Assembly: GCA_020353115.1 (NCBI GenBank)
Contig: CP070687.1
Coordinates: forward strand, 1,287,296 to 1,313,810
DNA: 26,515 nucleotides
Direction: 5' to 3'
From: Bacteroidales bacterium
GTDB lineage: Bacteria > Bacteroidota > Bacteroidia > Bacteroidales > VadinHA17
The first letter of the stretch is position 1. The number at the start of each line of letters is the position of its first letter. A program made the translations under genes and the position numbers. Shown here piece after piece: positions 7,601-15,465 of this stretch. The notes under the pieces were generated by a model, which saw only the letters and a program-made list of their open reading frames with translations, was not told where the DNA came from and did not search any database.

Positions 7601-8419
7601 TTAAAATCTCACACCCATGATCAGGATATCATCCACCTGGTCCAGATCTCCTTTCCAATCGTAAACTGCCGATACCAGAATATCCTTTTGTTCAGGCATT
7701 GGTTTCTTATGTATTTCGAAAAGAAGTTGTTTAAATGGTTTATACTTGAATTTCTTTCCTTCGGGTCCTCCAAACTGGTCTGCAAATCCATCCGAAAAAA
7801 GGTAAATTATGTCTCCGCTTTCCATTTGCAGGAGATGATTTGCAAATGACAGCTCCTCTGTACCGCTGATTCCGATTGGCATTTTATCCGGCCTGATTTC
7901 CTCCAGTTCATTTCCACGAATGAAATAAAGAGGATTATTGGCGCCAGAATACTGCAATTCACCTGTAGTGGGATTATAGATACATAGAGCGATATCCATC
8001 CCGTCCTTCGATTTCGCCCTTTCACCGGTCTGGTGCAGCGCTTTCATGATTTTTTCACGCAGCTGGTTCAGAATCCTGTTGGCTTTGAGGTGACACTTCT
8101 CCTTCAAAGTCTCGTTCAGGAACGAAATTCCAAGAATGCTCATCAAAGCCCCCGGAACACCATGACCTGTACAATCTGCTGCAGCAAACAATACGCATTC
8201 ATCGGCTTCGGCCAACCAGTAAAAATCTCCTGAAATGATATCCTTCGGGAGGTAAAGTACAAAGTAATCAGGCAGATACATCTTGATTATCCGGTCCGGC
8301 GGAAGAAGAGCCGACTGGATCAGGCTGGCATACTGAAGGCTGTAGATGATTTCCTTCTTCTGGCGGGCTATTTCATCTCTCTGACTTTCAAGCTCTCTTA
8401 GCAGATTCTCATCTTGCAT
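7601..8419 (-). CDS. SpoIIE/PP2C-type serine phosphatase, stand-alone
   Basis: 272 residues: a short N-terminal coiled coil (residues 4-25) and one SpoIIE/PPM catalytic domain. Metal-binding motifs are intact: SGDFYW (63-68, Asp65), AADCTGHGVPGALMS (80-94, Asp82), DGMDIALC (139-146), LFSDGFADQFGG (207-218) and QVDDILIMG (261-269, Asp263-264). Enzymes of this family dephosphorylate serine or threonine, often on anti-sigma-factor antagonists. Most Bacteroidota relatives carry large sensor regions (7TM, GAF, TPR) before this domain; here only the coiled-coil linker remains, so the input must come from a partner or the coiled coil. The ATG at 8419 directly opens the coiled coil. No kinase or STAS partner gene is next to it. 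Confidence 0.9.
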   Translation of the reverse strand: MQDENLLRELESQRDEIARQKKEIIYSLQYASLIQSALLPPDRIIKMYLPDYFVLYLPKDIISGDFYWLAEADECVLFAAADCTGHGVPGALMSILGISFLNETLKEKCHLKANRILNQLREKIMKALHQTGERAKSKDGMDIALCIYNPTTGELQYSGANNPLYFIRGNELEEIRPDKMPIGISGTEELSFANHLLQMESGDIIYLFSDGFADQFGGPEGKKFKYKPFKQLLFEIHKKPMPEQKDILVSAVYDWKGDLDQVDDILIMGVRF

Positions 8420-8646
8420 ATCTTAAATGAATAGATCGTTTTACAAATTAAACAAAAAAAGGGTATTATCATAGTTCCGGGTAAATTTTGAAGGGAATTC
8501 AGATCAGGTTAAAACCCGTAAATGCCGCTTTACCTTAGTTGAAGACAACTTCAGGGATTGATTTGCACCTTCTTTATTTGACATAAGCAGGAAGCCGTTT
8601 TCATTTATACTTCCGGGGTTCAAGTGAATGGATACCACCGGTTATT

Positions 8647-9525
8647 CTATTCATCCCGTTTTTCATCGATCATCCAGGTTCTGGCACCCCTGAATTTACA
8701 GGATTCGGTTGCCGTTTCTGCAGCTTTGTTAAGCGCCTCCCTGAAATCCATGTTCTGAATATAATGATAACAGAATGAACCGTGAAAAACATCTCCTGCA
8801 CCAAGTGTGTCGACAACCTTAACAGGAGCAATCTTTATTTCTTCCTTTCTGCCATTTTCCAGGAACAGCACCGGATTCTTGCCCCGGGTTACGACAATTA
8901 ATTCAATATCCTGGTATTCAAGGAAGTCCATTACCTCCCGGATGTTATTTGTGCCCGGGGGGTTGAAATCATCCGAGCAGATAGCAATAGTAATAAAAGG
9001 CAGCAGTTTCTCCATCCCTTCTTTCCAGCTTCCACCGTCTAGAACAACCGGTATTCCTTCGGATTGACCATATCTTGCAAATTCGGTACACGCTTCCATA
9101 TTCATACCGTCGACCAGGATTATATCATACGAATACCCGGAGAATTGTTCAACCAGGCCGGATGGAAGGATATTATGGCTCCTTCTGGTGTAAACAATAG
9201 TCCGCTCACCCGTATCGGCAGCAGTAATGATAGAGGATATGGTTGGAATCTCAGCGGATTCCGGCATAAGATCCTTTAAGACAATATTCCATTTCTTCAG
9301 ATCATTGTATATGAATTCGCTGAAATAATGGTTCTTGCCTACAACTGAACAGAGATGGCTTTCTCCACCGAGAAAAGAAAATGTTGCCGCTGCATTGGTT
9401 GCTGGTCCTCCGGTTGAAAAAAGGAATGAGGAGGATTTCGTTTTGGTATCGGGAACTGGATAATTCTCCACGAAATATTGAATGTCAATGGTGGTTATAC
9501 CGGCAAAAAGAGCCCTTTGTACCAT
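8647..9525 (-). CDS. PfkB/ribokinase-family sugar kinase
   Basis: 292 residues from the ATG at 9525, chosen because the first strand (MVQRALFAGITTIDIQYFVE) starts there; the frame extends ten codons further upstream to 9555. It has the PfkB N-terminal signature region (TGGPATNAAATFSFLGG) and the C-terminal signature DTLGAGDVFHGSF with the catalytic Asp, plus VTRGKNPVLF. It phosphorylates a sugar or related alcohol with ATP in the cytoplasm; the substrate cannot be read from the sequence, although the GGPATNAA form resembles ketohexokinase-like members. It lies 42 bases after the AEC transporter gene and is probably cotranscribed, which suggests uptake or export of a related metabolite. Confidence 0.88.
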   Translation of the reverse strand: MVQRALFAGITTIDIQYFVENYPVPDTKTKSSSFLFSTGGPATNAAATFSFLGGESHLCSVVGKNHYFSEFIYNDLKKWNIVLKDLMPESAEIPTISSIITAADTGERTIVYTRRSHNILPSGLVEQFSGYSYDIILVDGMNMEACTEFARYGQSEGIPVVLDGGSWKEGMEKLLPFITIAICSDDFNPPGTNNIREVMDFLEYQDIELIVVTRGKNPVLFLENGRKEEIKIAPVKVVDTLGAGDVFHGSFCYHYIQNMDFREALNKAAETATESCKFRGARTWMIDEKRDE

Positions 9526-9567
9526 AATTTTTCTTTTTTGCGTTTGATGCAGCACATATTCCCCTGC

Positions 9568-10524
9568 TCATCCGATCTTCTGAAGAAGGAAATACACCAG
9601 GGGAAGAGTAAAAAGGGCCAGTATGGTTGACAGGAAGACATTTTCAGTTGCGTGTTTATCGTCTGCTCCGTATGCCTTTGCCATGATGACAACGATGGCC
9701 ATACAAGGCATGGCCGACTGCAGGATAACAACTTCAAAAGCTGTCTTTCCCATAGATAGCCCAAGCAGGTTATTCATGCCCTTGATTATGAGTATCAGTA
9801 AAAATGGGATGATGATCAGTTTATTAAGACTTACGATTATACTATACCATTTGTGAAATACTCCCTTCAGACTGGTACTGGCGAGAATAGCGCCGATATA
9901 TAACATGGAAAGGTATATGGTTGTCTCCCCCAGTCCCCCGAGAGATTTCAGCAGTATAGAGGGAAGTTTAACCGGTATACCCATCATTATCAGGCCAAGT
10001 ACCAGAGCCATTGTATTTGGATTCAAAAGATGTTTCAGTTGATTTAACCACCCTTGCTCCTTACCCCCTGCCAGCAGGTAAACTCCAACTGTCCATTGAA
10101 GAGAACTTGAAACCAGGTGAAATAGTGTTGCATATAGTAATCCTTCACCTCCGGGATAGATCGCATCAATTAACGGGTATCCCAGGAAAACGATGTTTCC
10201 GAACATGGTATGCATCAAATGTATGGCACGGATTCGTGGTTTCAGAAATTGAATCCGCGAAGATATACTTCCCATAAGATACATTACACCAAGGGAGAAA
10301 AATGTAAAAAAGATAACCAGTCCGCCGTTTTTTATAATTTGTTTTGTGAACTCCAGCTCAGTGAGATTTGTAAAAATCAGCAACGGTAGCGTAATATTGA
10401 AGACCAGCTTTGCCAGTCCTTCCATCATCCCTTCTGAAAAGACCTTAAACCATACAGCCCCTGTCCCGATCAGAACGAGAATGGTAAGGATAATGATCTG
10501 ACCTGTTATAATCTCGGTATGCAT
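9568..10524 (-). CDS. AEC (auxin efflux carrier) family transporter
   Basis: 318 residues from the ATG at 10524, which starts right at the first hydrophobic helix (IITGQIIILTILVLIGTG). The frame runs 26 codons further upstream through non-membrane-like sequence. About ten hydrophobic segments are visible, in two halves: FNITLPLLIF in the first, and VVILQSAMPCMAIVVIMAKA with LFTLPLVYFLL in the second, which match the AEC/BASS-like fold and its helix-breaking prolines. Bacterial AEC members carry carboxylates such as malate or malonate. Substrate and direction are unknown here. It is the first gene of a probable two-gene unit with the PfkB kinase and diverges from the TonB-like gene. Confidence 0.85.
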   Translation of the reverse strand: MHTEIITGQIIILTILVLIGTGAVWFKVFSEGMMEGLAKLVFNITLPLLIFTNLTELEFTKQIIKNGGLVIFFTFFSLGVMYLMGSISSRIQFLKPRIRAIHLMHTMFGNIVFLGYPLIDAIYPGGEGLLYATLFHLVSSSLQWTVGVYLLAGGKEQGWLNQLKHLLNPNTMALVLGLIMMGIPVKLPSILLKSLGGLGETTIYLSMLYIGAILASTSLKGVFHKWYSIIVSLNKLIIIPFLLILIIKGMNNLLGLSMGKTAFEVVILQSAMPCMAIVVIMAKAYGADDKHATENVFLSTILALFTLPLVYFLLQKIG

Positions 10525-10529
10525 ATCGA

Positions 10530-10537
10530 CAAAAATA
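10530..10537 (-). promoter_or_regulatory. Candidate -7 element at the AEC gene start
   Basis: On the minus strand this reads TATTTTTG, a full match to TAnnTTTG, only 5 bases before the ATG at 10524. Transcription from it would start at about the start codon, implying a leaderless mRNA. No clear TTTG at -33 is visible. The match is short and could be chance in AT-rich DNA. Confidence 0.25.
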
Positions 10538-10653
10538 TGTTTTTCCCCGGAAAATCTATTCCATATTTTCGGATATATAATGAAGATCAAACAATTCTTC
10601 AAATCAATTTAATTTTCTCAGGGCAGTTAAAATTTTTTAATTTCGTATCCGGG

Positions 10654-11385
10654 ATGAAGAGCTTTGTCGAACGACATATATACGGTATATTGGGAACCAT
10701 AATTGTTCACCTTATCCTGGCTATCCTCTTTATGTTGATCAAACTTTCCGCAACATACAGGATACAACAGGATGCAATAATAATTGACTTTGAATCCGTT
10801 CCTGAGGAGCAGGAGGTTATTGAAGTGGAAGTTCCCGACCGGTTTGCGGAGATGATGGAAGACGAAGGTTTCTGGAGAAATATTGCTGCCAACCTGGCGA
10901 ATCCTTCAGAAGAGGAGTTTGATATCGAAGAATACATTGAGCAGATAAAGAATGAACTTCTTGAAAGCGGGGAAATATCCGAGGATAATTATCTGGATGA
11001 GATGCGACGAAGATTGGAGGAGTCAATGGAAGCTGGGTTAACCGAATTTATGGATACGACTGAGCAGGAACTAACTTCGGCTGAAATGGCTTCATCCTAT
11101 TCCGGTCCGACACGAATTTACTATAATCTGCCAGGCCGTACCCATCGGCTTTTACCGTTGCCAATATATAAATGTGAGGGAGACGGCAAGGTAGTTCTTG
11201 AGATCACAGTAGACCAGAAAGGAATTGTTCTGTCTGCTCAAGTTATTGAGGATGAATCTTCAACAGATGATTTCTGCCTCCATGATATGGCAACAGATGC
11301 AGCTTCCCGGTCAAGATTCAATATCGACTTGACTGCCCCATCACGTCAGAAAGGAACCCTGACATATCATTTTGTTGCACAGTAG
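10654..11385 (+). CDS. TonB C-terminal-domain protein with acidic linker
   Basis: 243 residues from the ATG at 10654, chosen because it puts one membrane helix at the N-terminus (IYGILGTIIVHLILAILFML); the frame is open 45 codons further upstream. After the helix comes an acidic, probably helical region (about 45-150: EEQEVIEVEV, NPSEEEFDIEEYIEQIKNEL), and then a TonB-like C-terminal domain (GDGKVVLEITVDQKGIVLSA, ending QKGTLTYHFVAQ). TonB passes proton-motive energy to outer-membrane transporters, but normal TonB has a Pro-rich linker; here it is replaced by Glu-rich helix, and no ExbB/ExbD or receptor gene is near. It could be a TonB variant or a protein that uses the fold for another envelope contact. 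It converges on the SRAP gene. Confidence 0.75.
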   Translation: MKSFVERHIYGILGTIIVHLILAILFMLIKLSATYRIQQDAIIIDFESVPEEQEVIEVEVPDRFAEMMEDEGFWRNIAANLANPSEEEFDIEEYIEQIKNELLESGEISEDNYLDEMRRRLEESMEAGLTEFMDTTEQELTSAEMASSYSGPTRIYYNLPGRTHRLLPLPIYKCEGDGKVVLEITVDQKGIVLSAQVIEDESSTDDFCLHDMATDAASRSRFNIDLTAPSRQKGTLTYHFVAQ

Positions 11386-11390
11386 GAACG

Positions 11391-11416
11391 ACCGGTATTA
11401 TTTACAAATAATCGGT
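11391..11416. terminator. Hairpin between convergent TonB-like and SRAP genes
   Basis: ACCG (391-394) pairs with CGGT (413-416) and ATTATTT (397-403) with AAATAAT (406-412), with GT bulged on one side. It fills the 32-base gap between two convergent stop codons. There is no T run on either side, so termination is likely but not certain. Confidence 0.4.
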
Positions 11417-11417
11417 G

Positions 11418-12140
11418 TTAAAAGAGCGATGCTTTGGGGTAGGCGAACGGTTTCACCAGATCCGGCACATTCTTTTCGGCGCCCCTTTTGGTAATAAGTC
11501 TTGAGATCGTGTGCGCACCCATTCTAGCCTGGTCGTAAGGTTTAAGCAATTGAAGGGATTGTGACAGGGGAACAGAGGTGTCCAGCCATTGCCATTCATC
11601 TTCGGGAGACAGGATAACCGGCATCCGCTTCTTAATATTGTGTATTTTTTCCAGCAATGGATTTGCGGCCGTTGTTATTATACTGAATGTATTCAGGATC
11701 TCTCCCGTTTCATGGTTGGTCCATGAATCAAATATTCCCGCAAATGCAAAAATCTCATTATTTCTCAGGTAGATAAAATAGGGAAATTTTTCCCTGCCAA
11801 CCGTCTGCCATTCGTAGAATCCCCTGCTGATTACCAGACATCTGTGGATTTTTACCGCATTTCTGAAAGAAGGTTTTTCCGTTATGGTCTCTGCTTTAGC
11901 ATTGAATGTTTTATATCGTATATCATTTGCAAATTCCTCATTTCGGGACCAGGAAGGGATTAAACCCCATTGGAATAGCCGGACAGAATCGGGATTTTCG
12001 CTGCTTATGACAGGTATTCGGGGCAGTTCAAAAGCATGGTAATAGTAGCTTGGCCTGTAATTGTCAGGATCAATAAGGGTGGTATTGAAACGCCGCTCCA
12101 TCTCCTCCTTCACGATATTTACATTTATCGTAAAACACAT
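11418..12140 (-). CDS. SRAP-domain protein (YedK/HMCES family), abasic-site DNA-protein crosslinker
   Basis: 240 residues. Cys2 directly follows the initiator Met, the residue that becomes N-terminal and forms a thiazolidine link with abasic sites in single-stranded DNA. Other conserved parts are LFQWGLIPSW (55-64), FNAKAET (79-85, Asn80), RCLVISRGFYEW (100-111, Glu110) and TAANPLLEKIH (157-167, His167) leading to KKRMPVILSPEDE. Between the active-site His and RMPVIL there are three more residues than in E. coli YedK, a variant I associate with Bacteroidota. It protects replication by shielding abasic sites. The gene stands alone on its strand between convergent and upstream neighbours; no SOS-type box was recognised. 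Confidence 0.93.
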   Translation of the reverse strand: MCFTINVNIVKEEMERRFNTTLIDPDNYRPSYYYHAFELPRIPVISSENPDSVRLFQWGLIPSWSRNEEFANDIRYKTFNAKAETITEKPSFRNAVKIHRCLVISRGFYEWQTVGREKFPYFIYLRNNEIFAFAGIFDSWTNHETGEILNTFSIITTAANPLLEKIHNIKKRMPVILSPEDEWQWLDTSVPLSQSLQLLKPYDQARMGAHTISRLITKRGAEKNVPDLVKPFAYPKASLF

Positions 12141-12186
12141 GACATACAGTAGAATTATGGATTTACCGCAATATACAAAAACGATG

Positions 12187-13509
12187 TCAAATTCCCTCCA
12201 GGCCTTGAGGAACTAAAGGATCCGGGATCCTGTACATGAACAGATCCTGATCGGGCCATTCTTTAACGCTACCAAACACTTTTCTCATAGTTCTGTCAAT
12301 CTCCCCGGGAAATTTAGAAGCCTTCCAGGTGCTTGAGTTCAGGAGGACAACCCAAGTAAAACCGTCATTCTGGTGTTTCACCATGGCAGATGTACCTGCA
12401 AACGAACCGGTTCTCCACCAGGTTCCGTTTGAAATGGTTGCTTTCCACCCGACTGGTGCATACCCGGTCGAAGGGTTGGTCATTATCTCTATTCTTTCTT
12501 TATCCAGAATATCCGTCCTCCCCGGATCTCCATCAATTGCCAGTACGAACTTCAACAAATCGGGAGCCGAAGCAATCCAACTGCCTGCCCCACCAAGAGC
12601 TTCAATATCGTTACCACCGTATGACCTCGGCACCAATTCCTCCCCGTTATAAACCGATTTGACAAGTTCGGATCCATCCGGTTCATAATACCTGACTTCC
12701 AGGGGAGCCTTATCCTCCGCCAGGTTTCTGCCCAGTTGCATATCATAAATACCCAGGGGCTCCATAATATTCTTCAAAACATATTCCATATAGGATTGTC
12801 CGGTTACTTTTTCAATGACAAGACCAAGGATACTATATCCCAAATTCGAATAACTCCTGTACGTACCCGGAGTAAAATGAAGTTTTTTTGCCAGGGCAAA
12901 ACGGACAATTGTTTCCGTATCGGGTGGTACCGGAACGTCCATGAATTTCGCAATTGTATGAGGAATAAACATGTGATCCCCCCACCTCCTGGTCCATCCT
13001 CCGGAATGCATGAGCAGATGTCTTACTGTAATATTCAGGGCCCTGGGATCGGCCGGATAACAGTATATGGAATCATTTAAAATACCTTCCTCACCAAAAA
13101 TCCTGTCATCCAGATGCAATTGTTCCTCCTCTTCAAGGTTCATAATAGCAGTAGCTGTGATAAGTTTTGACACGCTTGCGATCCGGAAAAGATTAAACGG
13201 CTGTACCCTAATCGTGTCGTTGCTGTCCGCGTATCCATACCCCTTTGCAAAAACAAGTCTGCCCTCCTTTGCAATGGCAACGGAAGCCCCTGCAAGATCC
13301 CACCTTTTCATAAATTGAGTAAATATCCGGTCGATCGGGATGAACTCCTCAGAATCCGAGAGCTCATTACGGATGCGGTAAGGTACCGGGTGTTTGTCAT
13401 CAACGCTCCTTTTATCGTATGTTGGTTTTGTATCCGTATATCCAACGGTAACAATACAGAATACAAACAAAACAACAGTAACCCGTTTCCAAAAAGCTGG
13501 TTTCAGCAT
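12187..13509 (-). CDS. Class C beta-lactamase-fold serine hydrolase, exported
   Basis: 440 residues. An N-terminal hydrophobic stretch (VTVVLFVFCIVTVGY, 10-24) is a signal peptide or anchor. The beta-lactamase/transpeptidase-like domain has SxxK as SVSK (Ser112, Lys115), YSN (220-222) and a third-motif region RTGSFAGT near residue 370 in place of KTG. Family members include AmpC, D-Ala carboxypeptidases and esterases; the long N-terminal leader and the lack of KTG argue more for a peptidase or esterase of the envelope than for antibiotic resistance. Substrate unknown. It is followed 46 bases later by the SRAP gene on the same strand, so the two may be cotranscribed without functional link. 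Confidence 0.88.
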   Translation of the reverse strand: MLKPAFWKRVTVVLFVFCIVTVGYTDTKPTYDKRSVDDKHPVPYRIRNELSDSEEFIPIDRIFTQFMKRWDLAGASVAIAKEGRLVFAKGYGYADSNDTIRVQPFNLFRIASVSKLITATAIMNLEEEEQLHLDDRIFGEEGILNDSIYCYPADPRALNITVRHLLMHSGGWTRRWGDHMFIPHTIAKFMDVPVPPDTETIVRFALAKKLHFTPGTYRSYSNLGYSILGLVIEKVTGQSYMEYVLKNIMEPLGIYDMQLGRNLAEDKAPLEVRYYEPDGSELVKSVYNGEELVPRSYGGNDIEALGGAGSWIASAPDLLKFVLAIDGDPGRTDILDKERIEIMTNPSTGYAPVGWKATISNGTWWRTGSFAGTSAMVKHQNDGFTWVVLLNSSTWKASKFPGEIDRTMRKVFGSVKEWPDQDLFMYRIPDPLVPQGLEGI

Positions 13510-13602
13510 GAACTGTTAAGTAATAATTTGAATAACAGTAATTTACACAAAATTAACCTGCAAAATTAAACTTATTTTCAATATGGAAAGGAAAAATGGA
13601 AT

Positions 13603-13628
13603 AAAAAAATCCACAATCGCCGGATTTT
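13603..13628 (-). terminator. Terminator at the end of the Hdr-Kor-Flx-Frd operon
   Basis: On the minus strand AAAATCC (13628-13622) pairs with GGATTTT (13612-13606) around a 9-base loop, and the T run continues through 13603. It lies about 96 bases after the frdA-like stop and before the beta-lactamase gene starts, so it separates the two units. Confidence 0.65.
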
Positions 13629-13723
13629 ATCAACACCGGAATCGTATGGAATACCGTTCTTGTCTGACAGGAGATACCATTTCAGAAAGATACGGGACAC
13701 GGTTTTCGCCGAAAAATTTGGAC

Positions 13724-15391
13724 TTACCTGAGTGTACCTTCGTAATGTGCGGTTAACTGTCTTTTAAGGACTGCTTCGGGCGTATAGGATGGAAGAAGTA
13801 CAGGGGCAATTCGATCCGTTTCGATGCCTTCCTTTGCCAGTTCTTTTTCATAATCATGAATATGTTCAAGGCTCAGTTTGCCGATCTTTACTGATTTGAC
13901 ATATTCTGCTGCAAATTTACCTGCCCGCCTTCCAAAGACATTATAATCCAGCACGGAATTACCCATCAGTCTGTTCCTGCCGTGAACACCGCCGGATGAT
14001 TCACCTGCAATGTATAATCCTGGGATATTTGTCTCACATTTCTCATTGATATCCGTACCGCCATTCTGATAATGCAGGGTAGGATAAACCAACATCGGTT
14101 CCCTGGTGATATCAATACCATACCGGATGAACTGCCGGTGCATTGCCGGAAACTGCTTGTTTATGTAACCTTCACCTTGGAGCATTTCGATAAGCGGGGA
14201 ATCGAGCCATACTCCGAAACGTCCGCTGGGTGTTTTGATCCCTTTCTTTCTTCCCAGACATTCCCTTATAAATGCCGAACTCTCGACATCACGTGGTTCT
14301 CTGGGGAATACGAACAGTTCACCCTTAATGTTAAGGGGTTGTCCGCCTGCGCCACGGATCTTTTCGGTGATAAGAAATCCGGCTATTTGTTCCGGGAAGC
14401 TGGCTCCTGTTGGGTGATACTGCACCGAATCCATGTATGAAAGTTTTGCCCCGGCCCGGTAGGTAATAACGAGACCGTCACCGGTGGCTCCATAATGATT
14501 TGTTGTATCAAATCCTTTGATATGAAGGCGACCGTATCCACCTGTGGCAATGATCGTTGCTTTTGCCCTGACTGTAAAGTATTCTTCAGTTTCCAGGTTA
14601 TATAGGATTCCCCCTGCACAGTTGCCGTTTTCATCCATTATTAATTCAACCGTAGGAGTAAATTCAAGTACCTCTATTTTATCCGGATGATTTCTGACTT
14701 CATCCATCAGGGTTCGCATGATAATTGCGCCCGTATAGTCACGGCATGATAACATCCGTTTTCTTGATGTACCGCCCCCATGAAGAACCTGAAGGGAATT
14801 ATCTTCATTTTTATCCCATACCACACCGAGTTCCTCAAGCCATTTAACCACGTCAGGAGCATCTTCGGTAAGTGCCCGGACCAATTCGGGTTTGTTATCG
14901 AAATGTCCACCGCCCATAGCATCCAGGTAATGTCTGGTTGGTGAGTCGGTACGTGATACTGCAGCCTGCATGCCTCCCTGGGACATCATCGAATTTGCAT
15001 CTCCGATACGCAACTTCGTCGAAACGATACATTTGGCACCTTGTTCCATGGCGACCAATGCTGCTGCACAGCCTCCACCCCCGCCCCCGATGACAAGGAT
15101 ATCCGTATTAAAATCAGGATGTGTAAGATCAAAATTTTCAGGCTTGATCCTTGATCTGGACTCCAGCATATCTGCCACTTCTGCTGTAATCATTTCACCC
15201 TTGTTGGGTCCCACCCTGATCTTTCTTCTTGCGTCTTCCTTATAATCAGGATGGAATTCTTTTAAAACATTTTCCCTCTCTTCAGCAGTCATCGGAGTAA
15301 AAACAGGTTTTCCCGATTTTGCCAGTTCCAATCTTTCATTCCTTGATTGTTCGACCTTGTTCAGAGATTCACGCATATAATCCGGATACAT
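13724..15391 (-). CDS. frdA: Fumarate reductase/succinate dehydrogenase-type flavoprotein, soluble form
   Basis: 555 residues. After about 95 extra residues comes the FAD-binding GGGGGG motif (102-107). All catalytic residues of fumarate reductases are present by alignment: His326 (QYHPTG), Thr342-Glu343 (LITEKIRGAGG), Arg367 (PRDV), His440 (TLHYQNGG) and Arg474 (HGRNRLMGNS). The histidine that binds FAD covalently in E. coli FrdA (SHTVAAEGG) is Asn133 here (NSMMSQGG), so FAD should be non-covalent, as in L-aspartate oxidase and, from memory, archaeal thiol:fumarate reductase. Only about 80 residues follow Arg474, so the large C-terminal helical domain of FrdA/SdhA is missing. No membrane-anchor gene is present. 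Last gene of the operon, 74 bases after frdB-like. It probably interconverts fumarate and succinate; aspartate oxidase or another dicarboxylate activity is less likely but possible. Confidence 0.85.
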   Translation of the reverse strand: MYPDYMRESLNKVEQSRNERLELAKSGKPVFTPMTAEERENVLKEFHPDYKEDARRKIRVGPNKGEMITAEVADMLESRSRIKPENFDLTHPDFNTDILVIGGGGGGCAAALVAMEQGAKCIVSTKLRIGDANSMMSQGGMQAAVSRTDSPTRHYLDAMGGGHFDNKPELVRALTEDAPDVVKWLEELGVVWDKNEDNSLQVLHGGGTSRKRMLSCRDYTGAIIMRTLMDEVRNHPDKIEVLEFTPTVELIMDENGNCAGGILYNLETEEYFTVRAKATIIATGGYGRLHIKGFDTTNHYGATGDGLVITYRAGAKLSYMDSVQYHPTGASFPEQIAGFLITEKIRGAGGQPLNIKGELFVFPREPRDVESSAFIRECLGRKKGIKTPSGRFGVWLDSPLIEMLQGEGYINKQFPAMHRQFIRYGIDITREPMLVYPTLHYQNGGTDINEKCETNIPGLYIAGESSGGVHGRNRLMGNSVLDYNVFGRRAGKFAAEYVKSVKIGKLSLEHIHDYEKELAKEGIETDRIAPVLLPSYTPEAVLKRQLTAHYEGTLR

Positions 15392-15465
15392 AATGTTTTG
15401 TATTTTGAGGTTTGAATATTGCTTTTGTCATTGACTTTTTGTCATATTATAAAGAAAAACGGTTA

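Noticed and set aside
12187..13509. Antibiotic-resistance beta-lactamase
   Set aside because: SxxK and YxN are present, but the third motif is not a clear KTG, and the family is mostly peptidases and esterases; no resistance context is visible.
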